Source: an uncultured Clostridia bacterium (GTDB lineage: Bacteria > Bacillota > Clostridia > Lachnospirales > Anaerotignaceae). Taken from it: a stretch of 64,000 bases of DNA. The notes under the pieces are model-generated. The model was given only the letters and a program-made list of their open reading frames with translations. It was not told the origin of the DNA and made no database searches. Both the position numbers and the translations under genes were made by a program. Positions 43,533 to 52,297 of this stretch are shown here, piece after piece (the stretch's first letter is position 1; each line of letters starts with the position of its first letter). The DNA lies in contig CALWRF010000040.1 of NCBI GenBank assembly GCA_944383885.1, positions 213,574-277,573 of the forward strand, written 5' to 3'.

Positions 43533-44336
43533 TCAGCCCAATTCTTTTGTTCTCTCATAAGCGCTTTTTACAGCGTCCATAGCCGCATTTCTAAAACCGT
43601 TTTTCTCAAGAGCATGTACGCCTGCTATAGTGCTTCCCTTAGGCGAGCATACGGCGTCTTTCAGCTCCCCGGGGTGTTTTCCGCTTTTAAGCACAAGAGA
43701 AGCTGAGCCTATAAGTGTTTGGCAGGCATAATTTACTGCATTGCTTCTTGTAAGACCGCACTCTACAGCACCGTCGCTTAAAGCTTCTATAAACATATAT
43801 ACAAACGCCGGTCCGCAGCCCGAAAGAGCGCTGGCGGCATCTATAAGACTCTCGTCTATAAAATCCAAAACACCGGCAGATTTCATGGCGCATTTAAAAT
43901 CTTCTGTCTGTTCGTCGGTAACTTTACTGTCGCGGCAGCAAAGCACAACGCCTTTTCCTATTGAAACAGGCGTGTTCGGCATTATCCGTATAACAGGATA
44001 ATCCCCTCCGGCAAGGCTTTTTATTTTTTCAATACTCATGCCGGCGGCCATTGAAACAAGCACAAAGTCTGAATCTCTATCAGCAAGTATATCTTTTATG
44101 CCGCTTAACATATCAGCCATAACCTGCGGCTTAACGCCTAAAAATATAAATCTGCTTTCTTTAGCGGCTTCATCATTTGTGCCGTAATTGCAATTTAAAG
44201 AAACTGCCAGTTCTTCCGCTTTTTTAATTGTACGGTTTGCAAGTATTATTTTTTTCACATCCACGCTTTTAGCAGCAGATTGAGCTAAAGCCGAACCCAT
44301 ATTGCCGGTCCCGATAAACCCCAATTCATATTTCAT
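43533..44336 (-). CDS. proC: Pyrroline-5-carboxylate reductase
   Basis: A 267-residue enzyme that makes proline from pyrroline-5-carboxylate with NAD(P)H, the last step of the pathway encoded by this operon. The Rossmann loop GFIGTGNMGSALAQ is at the N-terminus, and GCGPAFVYMFIEALSDGAVECGL and the C-terminal SPKGSTIAGVHALE motif are typical. The ATG chosen is 16 bases after the proA stop and preceded by AAAGGGGC; an earlier ATG overlaps proA and would add 11 residues that the family lacks. Confidence 0.95.
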   Translation of the reverse strand: MKYELGFIGTGNMGSALAQSAAKSVDVKKIILANRTIKKAEELAVSLNCNYGTNDEAAKESRFIFLGVKPQVMADMLSGIKDILADRDSDFVLVSMAAGMSIEKIKSLAGGDYPVIRIMPNTPVSIGKGVVLCCRDSKVTDEQTEDFKCAMKSAGVLDFIDESLIDAASALSGCGPAFVYMFIEALSDGAVECGLTRSNAVNYACQTLIGSASLVLKSGKHPGELKDAVCSPKGSTIAGVHALEKNGFRNAAMDAVKSAYERTKELG

Positions 44337-44352
44337 TTTAAACAAGCCCCTT

Positions 44353-45612
44353 TCAGCGTATATGACCATTGCCTTTTATTACGTATTTATATGTGTTAAG
44401 CTCCTCAAGACCCATAGGACCCCTTGCGTGAAGTTTTTGTGTGGAAATTCCCATTTCACAGCCCAGTCCGAACTCTCCTCCATCGGTAAAGCGTGTTGAG
44501 GCGTTTACATATACCGCCGCTGAATCAATGGATTTAACAAATAAATCAGCTGTTTTTTCATTTTCCGTAACAATAGCGTCTGAATGACCTGTTGAATGAA
44601 GTGATATGTGTTTTATCGCTTCCTGAGGAGTATCAACAATTTTCACGGCAAGTATATAGTCAAGAAATTCCGTGTCAAAATCTTTTTCTCCTGCCTTTAC
44701 GCCGTCTATAATTTTATCTGCCCTCTCGTCAAGCCGCAGCTCTACAGGGGTAAGATTATTAGCCTTTCTGTCATCTACAAGGCGCTTTTTAAGAAGCGGC
44801 AGGAATTTTTCGGCTATTTGGGAATTTACGACACATACTTCTTCGGCATTGCATACTGAAGGTCTGCTTGTTTTTGCGTTTTCTATAATGTTAAGCGCCT
44901 TTTCAATGTCTGCGTCTTTATCAACATAAACATGGCATATTCCTGTTCCTGTCTGAATGCAGTTTACAGTTGCGTTTTCAACACATGCCTTTATAAGATT
45001 TGCTCCGCCTCTTGGTATAAGAAGGTCAACATATCCAACAGCTGTCATTAACTCATTAGCGCTTTTATGCGTTGTATCCTGTATAAGCTGAACAACATCA
45101 GGCGAAATTCCGGCTTTTTCAATTCCGCTGCGCATAGCCTCTGTAATTGCCTGAGCTGAAAGAAAAGCCTCTTTGCCTACCCTTAAAATACAGGCGTTTC
45201 CGCTTTTTAAGCACAAAGCCGCAGCATCTGATGTGACATTCGGCCGGCTTTCGTAAATAATAGCTATTACGCCCATTGGCACGGATATTTTTTGTATCAA
45301 AAGCCCGTCATTACGTGTAATGCTTTTAATAACCCTTCCTACAGGGTCATCAAGCTCAGCTACATCTCTAATGCCTTTTGCCATGCCGCTTATTCTTTTT
45401 TCATTAAGCATAAGCCTGTCAAGCATTACAGGAGAGATGCTGCCTTTGGCTTTTTCCATATCCTCGGCATTTGCCTTTAATATTTTTTCCATATTATCCA
45501 TAAGCGCATCAGCCATAAGCAAAAGAGCCTGATTTTTTGCTTCTGTTGAAGCCATTAATAGCTCAGGCGCTGATTTTTTCGCGTTTTTAAGTATATCAAG
45601 TGTCGTAATCAT
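44353..45612 (-). CDS. proA: Glutamate-5-semialdehyde dehydrogenase (gamma-glutamyl phosphate reductase)
   Basis: A 419-residue aldehyde-dehydrogenase-fold enzyme reducing glutamyl-5-phosphate with NADPH. The catalytic cysteine lies in SRPSVCNAEEVCVV (the C of SVCNA), and GVIAIIYESRPNVTSDAAALCLKSGNACILRVGKEA is the cofactor region. The C-terminal FTDGGEFGLGCEMGISTQKLHARGPMGLEELNTYKY is diagnostic. It overlaps proB by four bases. Confidence 0.97.
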   Translation of the reverse strand: MITTLDILKNAKKSAPELLMASTEAKNQALLLMADALMDNMEKILKANAEDMEKAKGSISPVMLDRLMLNEKRISGMAKGIRDVAELDDPVGRVIKSITRNDGLLIQKISVPMGVIAIIYESRPNVTSDAAALCLKSGNACILRVGKEAFLSAQAITEAMRSGIEKAGISPDVVQLIQDTTHKSANELMTAVGYVDLLIPRGGANLIKACVENATVNCIQTGTGICHVYVDKDADIEKALNIIENAKTSRPSVCNAEEVCVVNSQIAEKFLPLLKKRLVDDRKANNLTPVELRLDERADKIIDGVKAGEKDFDTEFLDYILAVKIVDTPQEAIKHISLHSTGHSDAIVTENEKTADLFVKSIDSAAVYVNASTRFTDGGEFGLGCEMGISTQKLHARGPMGLEELNTYKYVIKGNGHIR

Positions 45613-46382
45613 TTTTTGCCTCCCGCTATAAACTTAGTACCCACATTCTTGCCTTCCACTATATCATAAAGTATCTCCGGATTAAGACCATTGGCTATAA
45701 CCATATCGCACCCAGCCTGCATTGTTATCTGCGCCGCATGAATTTTTGTTATCATTCCGCCTGTGCCGAAGTTAGAGCCAGCGCCGCCTGCAATGGCTAT
45801 TATTTCCGGTGTAATTTCCCTAACCTCACTTATAAGCCTTGCGTTTTTGTCTTTATGAGGGTCAGAAGTAAAAAGCCCGTCTATATCCGAAAGAAGTATT
45901 ACAAGGTCGGCATGTATGCTTGCCGAAACAAAAGCCGCAAGGGAATCGTTTTCGCCTATATAAAATTCTTCTGTGGCAACGGAGTCGTTTTCATTAATAA
46001 TAGGTATTGTATTAAGCTCCAAAAGCCTTGAAAGCGTGTTGTATAAATTTTTTCTGTGGACATCATCATCTATATCAGCCTTTGTCACAAGCACCTGTGC
46101 CACACAATGGTTGTAGTCTGAAAAAAGCTTATCGTAAGTATACATAAGCTCGCATTGACCAATTGCCGCCACAGCCTGTTTAGTTGCAATATCGTCCGGG
46201 CGGCTCCTAAGACCTATTTTACCTATGCCCATGCCCATAGCGCCTGATGTGACAAGTATCATTTCGTTTCCCGCGTTTTTAATATCGCTCATAACTTTGC
46301 AGAGCTGCTCCACACGGTGTATATTTAAGTTTCCTGTTTTGTGGGTAAGCGTTGATGTGCCTACCTTTACAACTATCCTCAT
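45609..46382 (-). CDS. proB: Glutamate 5-kinase, short form without PUA domain
   Basis: A 257-residue amino acid kinase that phosphorylates glutamate, the first and usually proline-inhibited step. Motifs: VVKVGTSTLTH (3-13), VTSGAMGMGIGKIGL, INENDSVATEE, LLSDIDGLFTSDPHKD and GTGGMITKIHAAQ. The E. coli-type enzyme has an additional C-terminal PUA domain of about 100 residues; it is missing here, as in some other Firmicutes. The start ATG is preceded by GAGAAGG; an in-frame ATG 66 bases further up has no ribosome site and no family support. Candidate operators lie over its promoter. Confidence 0.95.
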   Translation of the reverse strand: MRIVVKVGTSTLTHKTGNLNIHRVEQLCKVMSDIKNAGNEMILVTSGAMGMGIGKIGLRSRPDDIATKQAVAAIGQCELMYTYDKLFSDYNHCVAQVLVTKADIDDDVHRKNLYNTLSRLLELNTIPIINENDSVATEEFYIGENDSLAAFVSASIHADLVILLSDIDGLFTSDPHKDKNARLISEVREITPEIIAIAGGAGSNFGTGGMITKIHAAQITMQAGCDMVIANGLNPEILYDIVEGKNVGTKFIAGGKK

Positions 46383-46449
46383 AATTTTATACCTTCTCTC
46401 GATTTTAATATTCCTTATTACGGCATTATTTCCATTAAAATTAATCATA

Positions 46450-46525
46450 ACAGAATTTTTATCAGTATACCACAGAATTAATCAGACTAAAATACAGAAT
46501 TAATTATAGTATAAATTCTATACTA
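46450..46525 (-). promoter_or_regulatory. proBAC promoter with 22-bp-spaced direct repeats and a dyad
   Basis: An extended -10 (TGGTATACT, TATACT at 46469-46464) is on the minus strand. On the plus strand ACAGAATT begins at 46450, 46472 and 46494, exactly 22 bases apart; the second and third copies extend to ACAGAATTAAT. Just upstream, TAGTATA-AATTC-TATACTA (46507-46525) is a perfect 7-bp inverted repeat. The repeats lie at about +7, -16 and -38 from the predicted start, i.e. on one helix face. The rest of the 363-base gap (46526-46642) is AT-rich with nothing recognised. Confidence 0.55.
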
Positions 46526-46642
46526 ATTTATATCTATATATAATTTTTTCTTTATTTTAAATGGTTTTTTATTAGACCAAATTATATAATAAAATACATA
46601 ATAAATTTAATTCATAAAAATTTGTGTGATTTTGCTTTTTAA

Positions 46643-46678
46643 ACAAAAAAATAAGAACCCAGTGGCAGTCCGGATTCT
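46643..46678 (-). terminator. Terminator after the universal stress protein gene
   Basis: AGAATCC pairs with GGGTTCT (one G-U) on the minus strand, followed by TATTTTTTTG. Confidence 0.75.
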
Positions 46679-46745
46679 CATTTTTTGGTTAAAAGGGGAT
46701 GATTAACATCAGGGGTTTAAAATTGTAAAGACCTGTAACGGTCAT

Positions 46746-47165
46746 TTATGCTGCGCTATTGTTTTCTGGTATTGAATAAACAGTACATGCTGAATGGCTT
46801 ACAACATAAGATGCAACAGAACCTATAAAATTCTTAATGCCTCTTTTAGATGATTTTGTCATTACAATTGTGTCGATATTATTTTCTTTGGCAAAAAGCA
46901 CAATTTCCTCTCCGGCTTTCCTGCCTACAAGAACTTTTTTTGTAAGCTTAAAGCATTTTAATATTTCTTCTACAGTTCCAAAAATAGGCATTGTTTCATC
47001 AATTACTTTCTGCGGATTTATCTGCGTCATGGCAAAGGCATAATAATCCTCTCTTACTGTAACAGATATAACTTCCACATCATCCGGCTTAAAGTTTTGG
47101 GCTACAAATTCTGCCGCGTCAATGCTGCGCTGTGTTCCGTCAATAGGCAATAATATTTTTTTCAT
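46746..47165 (-). CDS. Universal stress protein (UspA family)
   Basis: A 139-residue single-domain Usp protein: KKILLPIDGTQRSIDAAEFVAQ at the N-terminus, DTIVMTKSSKRGIKNFIGSVASYVVSHSACTVYSIP at the C-terminus. The ATP-binding G-2X-G-9X-G(S/T) motif is only partly kept (SSKRGIKNFIGSVASYV), so nucleotide binding is uncertain. The start is the ATG after GGGAGGCG; a longer in-frame reading through the leader is unlikely because that stretch holds an operator-like repeat. It has a near-perfect promoter and an own terminator, so it is monocistronic. Confidence 0.9.
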   Translation of the reverse strand: MKKILLPIDGTQRSIDAAEFVAQNFKPDDVEVISVTVREDYYAFAMTQINPQKVIDETMPIFGTVEEILKCFKLTKKVLVGRKAGEEIVLFAKENNIDTIVMTKSSKRGIKNFIGSVASYVVSHSACTVYSIPENNSAA

Positions 47166-47203
47166 AATATACGCCTCCCGTATTCCAACAACGACTTTTA
47201 TCA

Positions 47204-47225
47204 ATACAAAATACATCATTTGTAT
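47204..47225. promoter_or_regulatory. Inverted repeat in the leader of the Usp gene
   Basis: ATACAAA and TTTGTAT, 7-bp perfect arms with 8 bases between, about 15-35 bases downstream of the predicted transcription start; a possible repressor site or mRNA hairpin. Confidence 0.4.
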
Positions 47226-47245
47226 CATATTCATCCGATGTCCTA

Positions 47246-47274
47246 ATTATATTCAGCATTACAAATTATGTCAA
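47246..47274 (-). promoter_or_regulatory. Consensus promoter of the Usp gene
   Basis: Perfect TTGACA, 17-base spacer, perfect TATAAT on the minus strand. Confidence 0.88.
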
Positions 47275-47358
47275 TAGGTAAACAAATTTTTATTTGTTTT
47301 TTTAAAAAATAAATGAAATACAGAATTTCGTTCTTAATACCGAACTATTTTTCAGTTT

Positions 47359-47401
47359 AAATAAAAATAACCGTTATTTGAATTAATCAAAAACGGTTAT
47401 T
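47359..47401 (-). terminator. Terminator after the ABC-F gene
   Basis: AATAACCGTT/AACGGTTATT, a 10-bp perfect stem with T-rich tail on the minus strand. Confidence 0.85.
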
Positions 47402-47416
47402 TAAAGTAAAAACCAA

Positions 47417-48970
47417 TCAAATTTTAGTAGTCCACTTTGAACAGTCCACAACATTAGTTGCAATATCTTCATAAAACTCAGGTTCATGGCACACCATTAA
47501 AATGCTGCCTTTATAAGCCAATAACGCCCTTTTAAGCTCGTCTTTTGCGTCTTTATCCAAATGGTTTGTAGGCTCGTCCAGCACAAGCAGGTTAGTCTTT
47601 TTATTTATAAGCTTGCAGAGCCTTACCTTTGCCTGTTCACCTCCGCTTAAAACCTTAACACGGCTTTCAATATGCTTTGTTGTAAGCCCGCATTTTGCAA
47701 GGGCGCTCCTTACCTCATACTGGGTATAAGACGGAAATTCCTGCCATATTTCTTCTATGCATGTTGTATTAATACCGCTTGGCATTTCCTGTTCAAAATA
47801 GCCGGTATACAGATAATCCCCCAGCTCCACGCTTCCGCTTAAAGGTTTTATAATGCCTAAAACACTTTTTAAGAGAGTGCTTTTGCCTATTCCGTTGGCG
47901 CCGGTAAGGACTGTTTTTTCACCTCTTTCCATTTCAATATTAAGAGGTTTTGAAAGCGGCTCGTCATAGCCTATAACAAGGTCTTTTGTCTGAAATATAT
48001 ATCTTCCTGAAGCGCGTGCCTCTTTAAAATTAAACTCCGGCTTCGGTTTTTCACGGGATAGTTCTATAATCTCCATTTTATCCAGCTTTTTCTGACGGCT
48101 CATAGCCATATTCCTTGTGGCGACTCTCGCCTTATTCCGGCTTACAAAGTCCTTTAAATCGGCAATTTCTTTCTGCTGTTTTTCATAAGCCGCCTGTTTC
48201 TGGGCTTTTTTCATTTCGTAAACTTCCATAAACTTGTCATAATCGCCCACATACCTGTTAAGCTGCTGATTATCCATGTGGTAAATAATATTTACAACAC
48301 TGTTTAAAAACGGAATGTCGTGGGAAATAAGCACAAAAGCATTTTCGTACTCCTGAAGGTATCTTTTAAGCCAAAGTATATGCTCTTTATCCAAATAATT
48401 TGTAGGCTCGTCCAAAAGCAGTATGTCAGGCTTTTCAAGAAGGAGCTTGCCTAAAAGCACTTTTGTCCTCTGTCCGCCTGAAAGGTCGTTTACATCTCTG
48501 TCAAGACCCAAATCAGTAAGTCCCAAGGCTCTTGCCACTTCTTCAACTTTGGAATCTATATTGTAAAAGTCATGGGAAGAGAGCATTTCCTGTATAACTC
48601 CCATTTCTTCCATATACTCCCCAAGCTCTGTTTCTGAGGCTTCAGCCATTTTATCGCAAAGCAGGTTCATGCGTTCTTCCATTTCAAAAAGGAATGAAAA
48701 AGCGGAAGAAAGCACATCACGCACAGTCATGCCTTTTTCAAGAACAGTATGCTGGTCAAGATATCCGGCTCTTACGTTTTTAGCCCACTCCACCTTGCCC
48801 TCATCAGGCACAAGTTTACCTGTTATAATATTCATAAATGTGGATTTTCCCTCGCCGTTGGCGCCTATAAGACCTATATGCTCGCCTTTTAAAAGGCGGA
48901 ATGACACGCTGTTGAATATCGCCCTGTCGCCAAAACCATGGGATAAATTTTCTACGTTTAGTATGCTCAT
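47417..48970 (-). CDS. ABC-F family ATPase (YbiT/YkpA-like)
   Basis: A 517-residue soluble protein with two ABC domains. Walker A motifs are GANGEGKST (about 36-44) and GANGIGKST in the second half; signatures are LSGGQRTK and LSGGEQAK; Walker B segments end in LLDEPTNYLD and LDEPTNHLD. Compared with the Uup-like protein at 22 kb it has no C-terminal coiled coil and a longer arm insert (EMEERMNLLCDKMAEASETELGEYMEEM). The shape fits the YbiT/YkpA branch of ribosome-bound translation factors; an antibiotic-resistance role cannot be excluded, but the linker is not long. Confidence 0.92.
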   Translation of the reverse strand: MSILNVENLSHGFGDRAIFNSVSFRLLKGEHIGLIGANGEGKSTFMNIITGKLVPDEGKVEWAKNVRAGYLDQHTVLEKGMTVRDVLSSAFSFLFEMEERMNLLCDKMAEASETELGEYMEEMGVIQEMLSSHDFYNIDSKVEEVARALGLTDLGLDRDVNDLSGGQRTKVLLGKLLLEKPDILLLDEPTNYLDKEHILWLKRYLQEYENAFVLISHDIPFLNSVVNIIYHMDNQQLNRYVGDYDKFMEVYEMKKAQKQAAYEKQQKEIADLKDFVSRNKARVATRNMAMSRQKKLDKMEIIELSREKPKPEFNFKEARASGRYIFQTKDLVIGYDEPLSKPLNIEMERGEKTVLTGANGIGKSTLLKSVLGIIKPLSGSVELGDYLYTGYFEQEMPSGINTTCIEEIWQEFPSYTQYEVRSALAKCGLTTKHIESRVKVLSGGEQAKVRLCKLINKKTNLLVLDEPTNHLDKDAKDELKRALLAYKGSILMVCHEPEFYEDIATNVVDCSKWTTKI

Positions 48971-49048
48971 TATATCTCTCCTGTTTATAATACCCTTTTT
49001 ACAGCTACCGGATATGTTACCATAACAAAAAATTAATTACAACAATAA

Positions 49049-50191
49049 TTAAAAGCTTCTGAGTGTTTTAACAATTTTTTCAAGAGTTTTGGCGGCATAT
49101 ATAAGTTCGTCTTTTGTGTTCCTGCCTGAAACAGTAAACCTTACAGCGCCGCGTATTACACTGTCGTTTAAATCCATGGCTTTTAAAACGTATGAAAGAG
49201 AGCCGCTTTTAGAAGCGCAGGCACTTTGGGAAGAAACGCAAATGCCTTTTGATGAAAGAGCCGAAACAATGCCTGCTCCTGACAGACCCAGAAACGAAAT
49301 ATTGCTTGTGCCGCAAAGCCTGCCTTCCTTAGGTCCGTTTAATACACAGTCAGGTATTGTGTTTAAAACCATATCTTCAAAAAAATCCCTGAGTTTTTTT
49401 GTTTTGCTGATTTCTTCTTCCATATTATTTACGGCAAAACTGCATGCCGCGCCTAATGCCGCGATATACGGCACGTTTTCCGTTCCTGCCCTTAAACCAT
49501 TTTCCTGACTTCCACCGTGTATAAGGTTCGAGATTTCAATCCCGTTTTTCTTGTATAAAAATCCTATTCCCTTTGGCGCGCCGAATTTATGCCCTGAAGC
49601 AGAAAGCATGTCGCACTTAATATCACCTACGTCGATTTTTATATGTCCCGCCGCCTGAACGGCGTCTGTATGGAAAAGCGCCCCTTTATTATGCGCCATA
49701 TAAGCAATTTCCTTAACACCCTGCACCGCCCCTGTTTCATTATTTGCCAGCATAACACTTACTATAGCCGTACTGTTATCTATTATTTTTTCCGCTTGGT
49801 GCAAATCAACAACACCTTTATTGTTAACAGGTATATATTCCACATCAAAACCGTGTTTTTCAAGGAACTTAACAGTGTTTAAAACAGCGTGGTGTTCTAC
49901 AGGCGTTGTAACTATTTTGTTTCTTTTTCCTCTTAATAAATCGGCAGCGCCTTTAATAGCCCAGTTATCGGCTTCGCTTCCGCCTGATGTAAAATAAATC
50001 TCATCTTTTTCAGCGCCTATTAAATCCGCAGCCTGCTTTCTGGCAGTATCTACGGCAGTTTTTGCTTTTTGGGCAAAATCATACGCCGACGACGGATTGG
50101 CATACTGCACCATAAAATATTCCTGCATTATGTCGAAAGCCTCTTTAAGCACAGGAGTTGTGGCTGCGTTATCCATATACACACAGCTCAT
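49049..50191 (-). CDS. Cysteine desulfurase family protein, second paralogue
   Basis: A 380-residue PLP enzyme about half identical by eye to the NifS at 25 kb, with the same framework. The PLP lysine is K202 in SASGHKFGAPKGIG and the persulfide cysteine is C325 in SSQSACASKSGSLSYVL. In the catalytic loop, [13 protein letters not shown] of NifS is replaced by SQSACASKSGSLS. There is no scaffold gene nearby and no thiI, so its sulfur acceptor may be the tRNA thiolation machinery rather than IscU; in many Firmicutes the desulfurase paired with ThiI or MnmA has this type of sequence. That assignment is inference. Confidence 0.92.
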   Translation of the reverse strand: MSCVYMDNAATTPVLKEAFDIMQEYFMVQYANPSSAYDFAQKAKTAVDTARKQAADLIGAEKDEIYFTSGGSEADNWAIKGAADLLRGKRNKIVTTPVEHHAVLNTVKFLEKHGFDVEYIPVNNKGVVDLHQAEKIIDNSTAIVSVMLANNETGAVQGVKEIAYMAHNKGALFHTDAVQAAGHIKIDVGDIKCDMLSASGHKFGAPKGIGFLYKKNGIEISNLIHGGSQENGLRAGTENVPYIAALGAACSFAVNNMEEEISKTKKLRDFFEDMVLNTIPDCVLNGPKEGRLCGTSNISFLGLSGAGIVSALSSKGICVSSQSACASKSGSLSYVLKAMDLNDSVIRGAVRFTVSGRNTKDELIYAAKTLEKIVKTLRSF

Positions 50192-50307
50192 AATATCACC
50201 TTTTATAGTTTTTACATTATATTATGCCGCTTAAACCAAACAGTTACACGAATACAGGTGTTTTTAGTATTTTTTTGTATTCTTTTTTAATGGGCACTAT
50301 TATTCTG

Positions 50308-50336
50308 TTGAAAAAACTACATTAAAATGTTAAAAT
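50308..50336 (+). promoter_or_regulatory. Promoter of the DUF4127 gene
   Basis: TTGAAA, a 17-base spacer and TAAAAT on the plus strand, about 70 bases before the start codon. Confidence 0.6.
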
Positions 50337-50408
50337 TTATTGTGTTGGTTCCCATACCGGAATTTTTAATAAAACATTTACATAATTATTTTTGAAAGGA
50401 TTTTTGTT

Positions 50409-52265
50409 TTGAGAAAAAATTATATATTTGTTCCTGTTTTAATTTTGTTTTCACTATTTTTTTCTGTTCCTGCTTTAGCGGACTCAATAGTTATTTCACC
50501 TATAGACAGCAGACCTATCAGCAATTCTTATTTAGAAAAACTTGTTAAGCTTAATAACGACACCCTTATTACAGTACCTAAGGAATACCTCGACATTTTT
50601 ACATCTGGTACGGAAAAATTCGCCGACAGCGCTTCAGTAAGAAAGGCTGTAAGGGAAAATGTTAAAAAAACATGCTCTAAGGATACAACTGTTATAATAA
50701 ACGCGTCCTCATATTTTACAGGAGGACTTATAGGCAGCCGCTGCGCCGGTCAGTATGAAAACACAGACGAAGCACTTAAAGAGCTTTTAAGCCTTGTTAC
50801 CGATTATCCGCAGCCTAAATATTATGTTAATATAGCCATGCCGCGCAACCTGCCGGAAAGCCGTGGGCAGGAAATTTGGCCGGACAATGAAAAAATAAAA
50901 GGTCTGAGCGCTTTTTATCTGGAGCGCAACCCAGAGTGCGAAGATTTTGAAAAAATAAGCGAGTCTTTTTCTCTTGTTACGCCTGCGCAGTTTTTAATGG
51001 AGTACGGATATGTATACAACAAGAAAATTGAAAGCAGCTCCGCCTCCCTTACACCATGGGAAAAAGATTTTCTTGACTACTGCGACAAAAACTATGTACA
51101 AAGCAAAACATATGGGCAGTACATAAAAAATTATATTACGCCTTTTGAGGAAACGGCAAAAATCTGCGACAGTCTTTTAAGATGGCAGAGAGCCGGAAAA
51201 ATAGACGAATTAATTATAGGCAACGACGACCTTCAGCTTCCTGATTCAATAAGCTATTTTTACTCCCAAGACGCTTCATGGGTTCCGATTGAGAATTCAA
51301 CACCTGTAAAATACAGTTTTTCAAGAACATATATGAATATAGGCATAAACAGCGTTAAGGAAAAAATGATACGTTCCTACGGCAAGGAAGAAACGCAAAA
51401 AGCTCTTGAGGGCAAAGGCGAAAGCATTAACTTTATATTCGGCATGGACGAAATACCCCACCTTATATATGCCAGAAGCGTGGCGCAGAAAAACGGTTAC
51501 TGCGCCGATATGGATATTATAAACTATAACAGCAGTTCTGTTGCCGCAAACTACGATGTCCTTGCCGGAGGTGATTTGGCGCAGAACGCCCTTAACTTTG
51601 TTTCTGCCAACCTTAACCCAAAGGGCAGCAAATTGGATATATTTGTTTATGACTATTCGTCAGGAAAGGAAAGCGACAGGGAACCTTTTATAACAAAGCT
51701 CGGCGATTCAATTAAAAATGGAAACAAAGCTTCACTTGTGGAGCTTTACACATATCAAACCATAAGTTCACAAAACAACTATATTTTTAAGGAGCTTTTG
51801 GATAATTCAATAAACAAAAACGAAAACACGGGCATTACGGACTTAACTTCATTTTCGGCATGGAACACCAATGCCAACGCCCTTGGCTTAGGCATTGCCC
51901 ACAGTGAATGTTATATGCTCGCAGAGCAAAAATGCGATGATATTAAGTCTTTTGCCCAAAACCAGACAAACATACTTTTGCAGCACGTATTTGACGATGG
52001 AATTTATTACGGACAGCTTAGGGAACAGTTTACAAAGGAGGGCTATGCGCCTTCAAAAGAAGAAACTGAGCAAAGCGATTATTTATTATCTGCTTTAGAG
52101 AGCGAAAAAGTTTTAAACGCGTTTAAAGGCGTGTATATTACAGCAAACGGCAAAAGCGCCGTTATTACAAAAGCGGAGCTTGAAAAGGCGGCTTTTCCAT
52201 GGCAGAGGCTTTTTGACTGTTATATAGAATTAAACTGCTCCGCTAATGAAGTACAGCTGAATTAA
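50409..52265 (+). CDS. DUF4127 family secreted protein
   Basis: A 618-residue protein of the DUF4127 family, with an N-terminal signal peptide (residues 1-24, ending VPALA). Family features visible are ISPIDSRPISNSY near the N-terminus (the PLDxRPVN motif), INASSYFTGGLIGSR (about 97-111), ELIIGNDDLQLPDS (about 275-288), IFGMDEIPHLIYAR and the late LGLGIAHSECYML. The family is uncharacterised; its Asp/His-rich conserved positions suggest an enzyme. The start is TTG, 8 bases after GAAAGGA. The gene lies just upstream of the activase genes; the 32-base gap suggests co-transcription, but a secreted protein and a cytoplasmic redox pair are an odd combination. Confidence 0.85.
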   Translation: MRKNYIFVPVLILFSLFFSVPALADSIVISPIDSRPISNSYLEKLVKLNNDTLITVPKEYLDIFTSGTEKFADSASVRKAVRENVKKTCSKDTTVIINASSYFTGGLIGSRCAGQYENTDEALKELLSLVTDYPQPKYYVNIAMPRNLPESRGQEIWPDNEKIKGLSAFYLERNPECEDFEKISESFSLVTPAQFLMEYGYVYNKKIESSSASLTPWEKDFLDYCDKNYVQSKTYGQYIKNYITPFEETAKICDSLLRWQRAGKIDELIIGNDDLQLPDSISYFYSQDASWVPIENSTPVKYSFSRTYMNIGINSVKEKMIRSYGKEETQKALEGKGESINFIFGMDEIPHLIYARSVAQKNGYCADMDIINYNSSSVAANYDVLAGGDLAQNALNFVSANLNPKGSKLDIFVYDYSSGKESDREPFITKLGDSIKNGNKASLVELYTYQTISSQNNYIFKELLDNSINKNENTGITDLTSFSAWNTNANALGLGIAHSECYMLAEQKCDDIKSFAQNQTNILLQHVFDDGIYYGQLREQFTKEGYAPSKEETEQSDYLLSALESEKVLNAFKGVYITANGKSAVITKAELEKAAFPWQRLFDCYIELNCSANEVQLN

Positions 52266-52297
52266 AAATCATTATTTACGAAACGGAAGTGAAAAAC

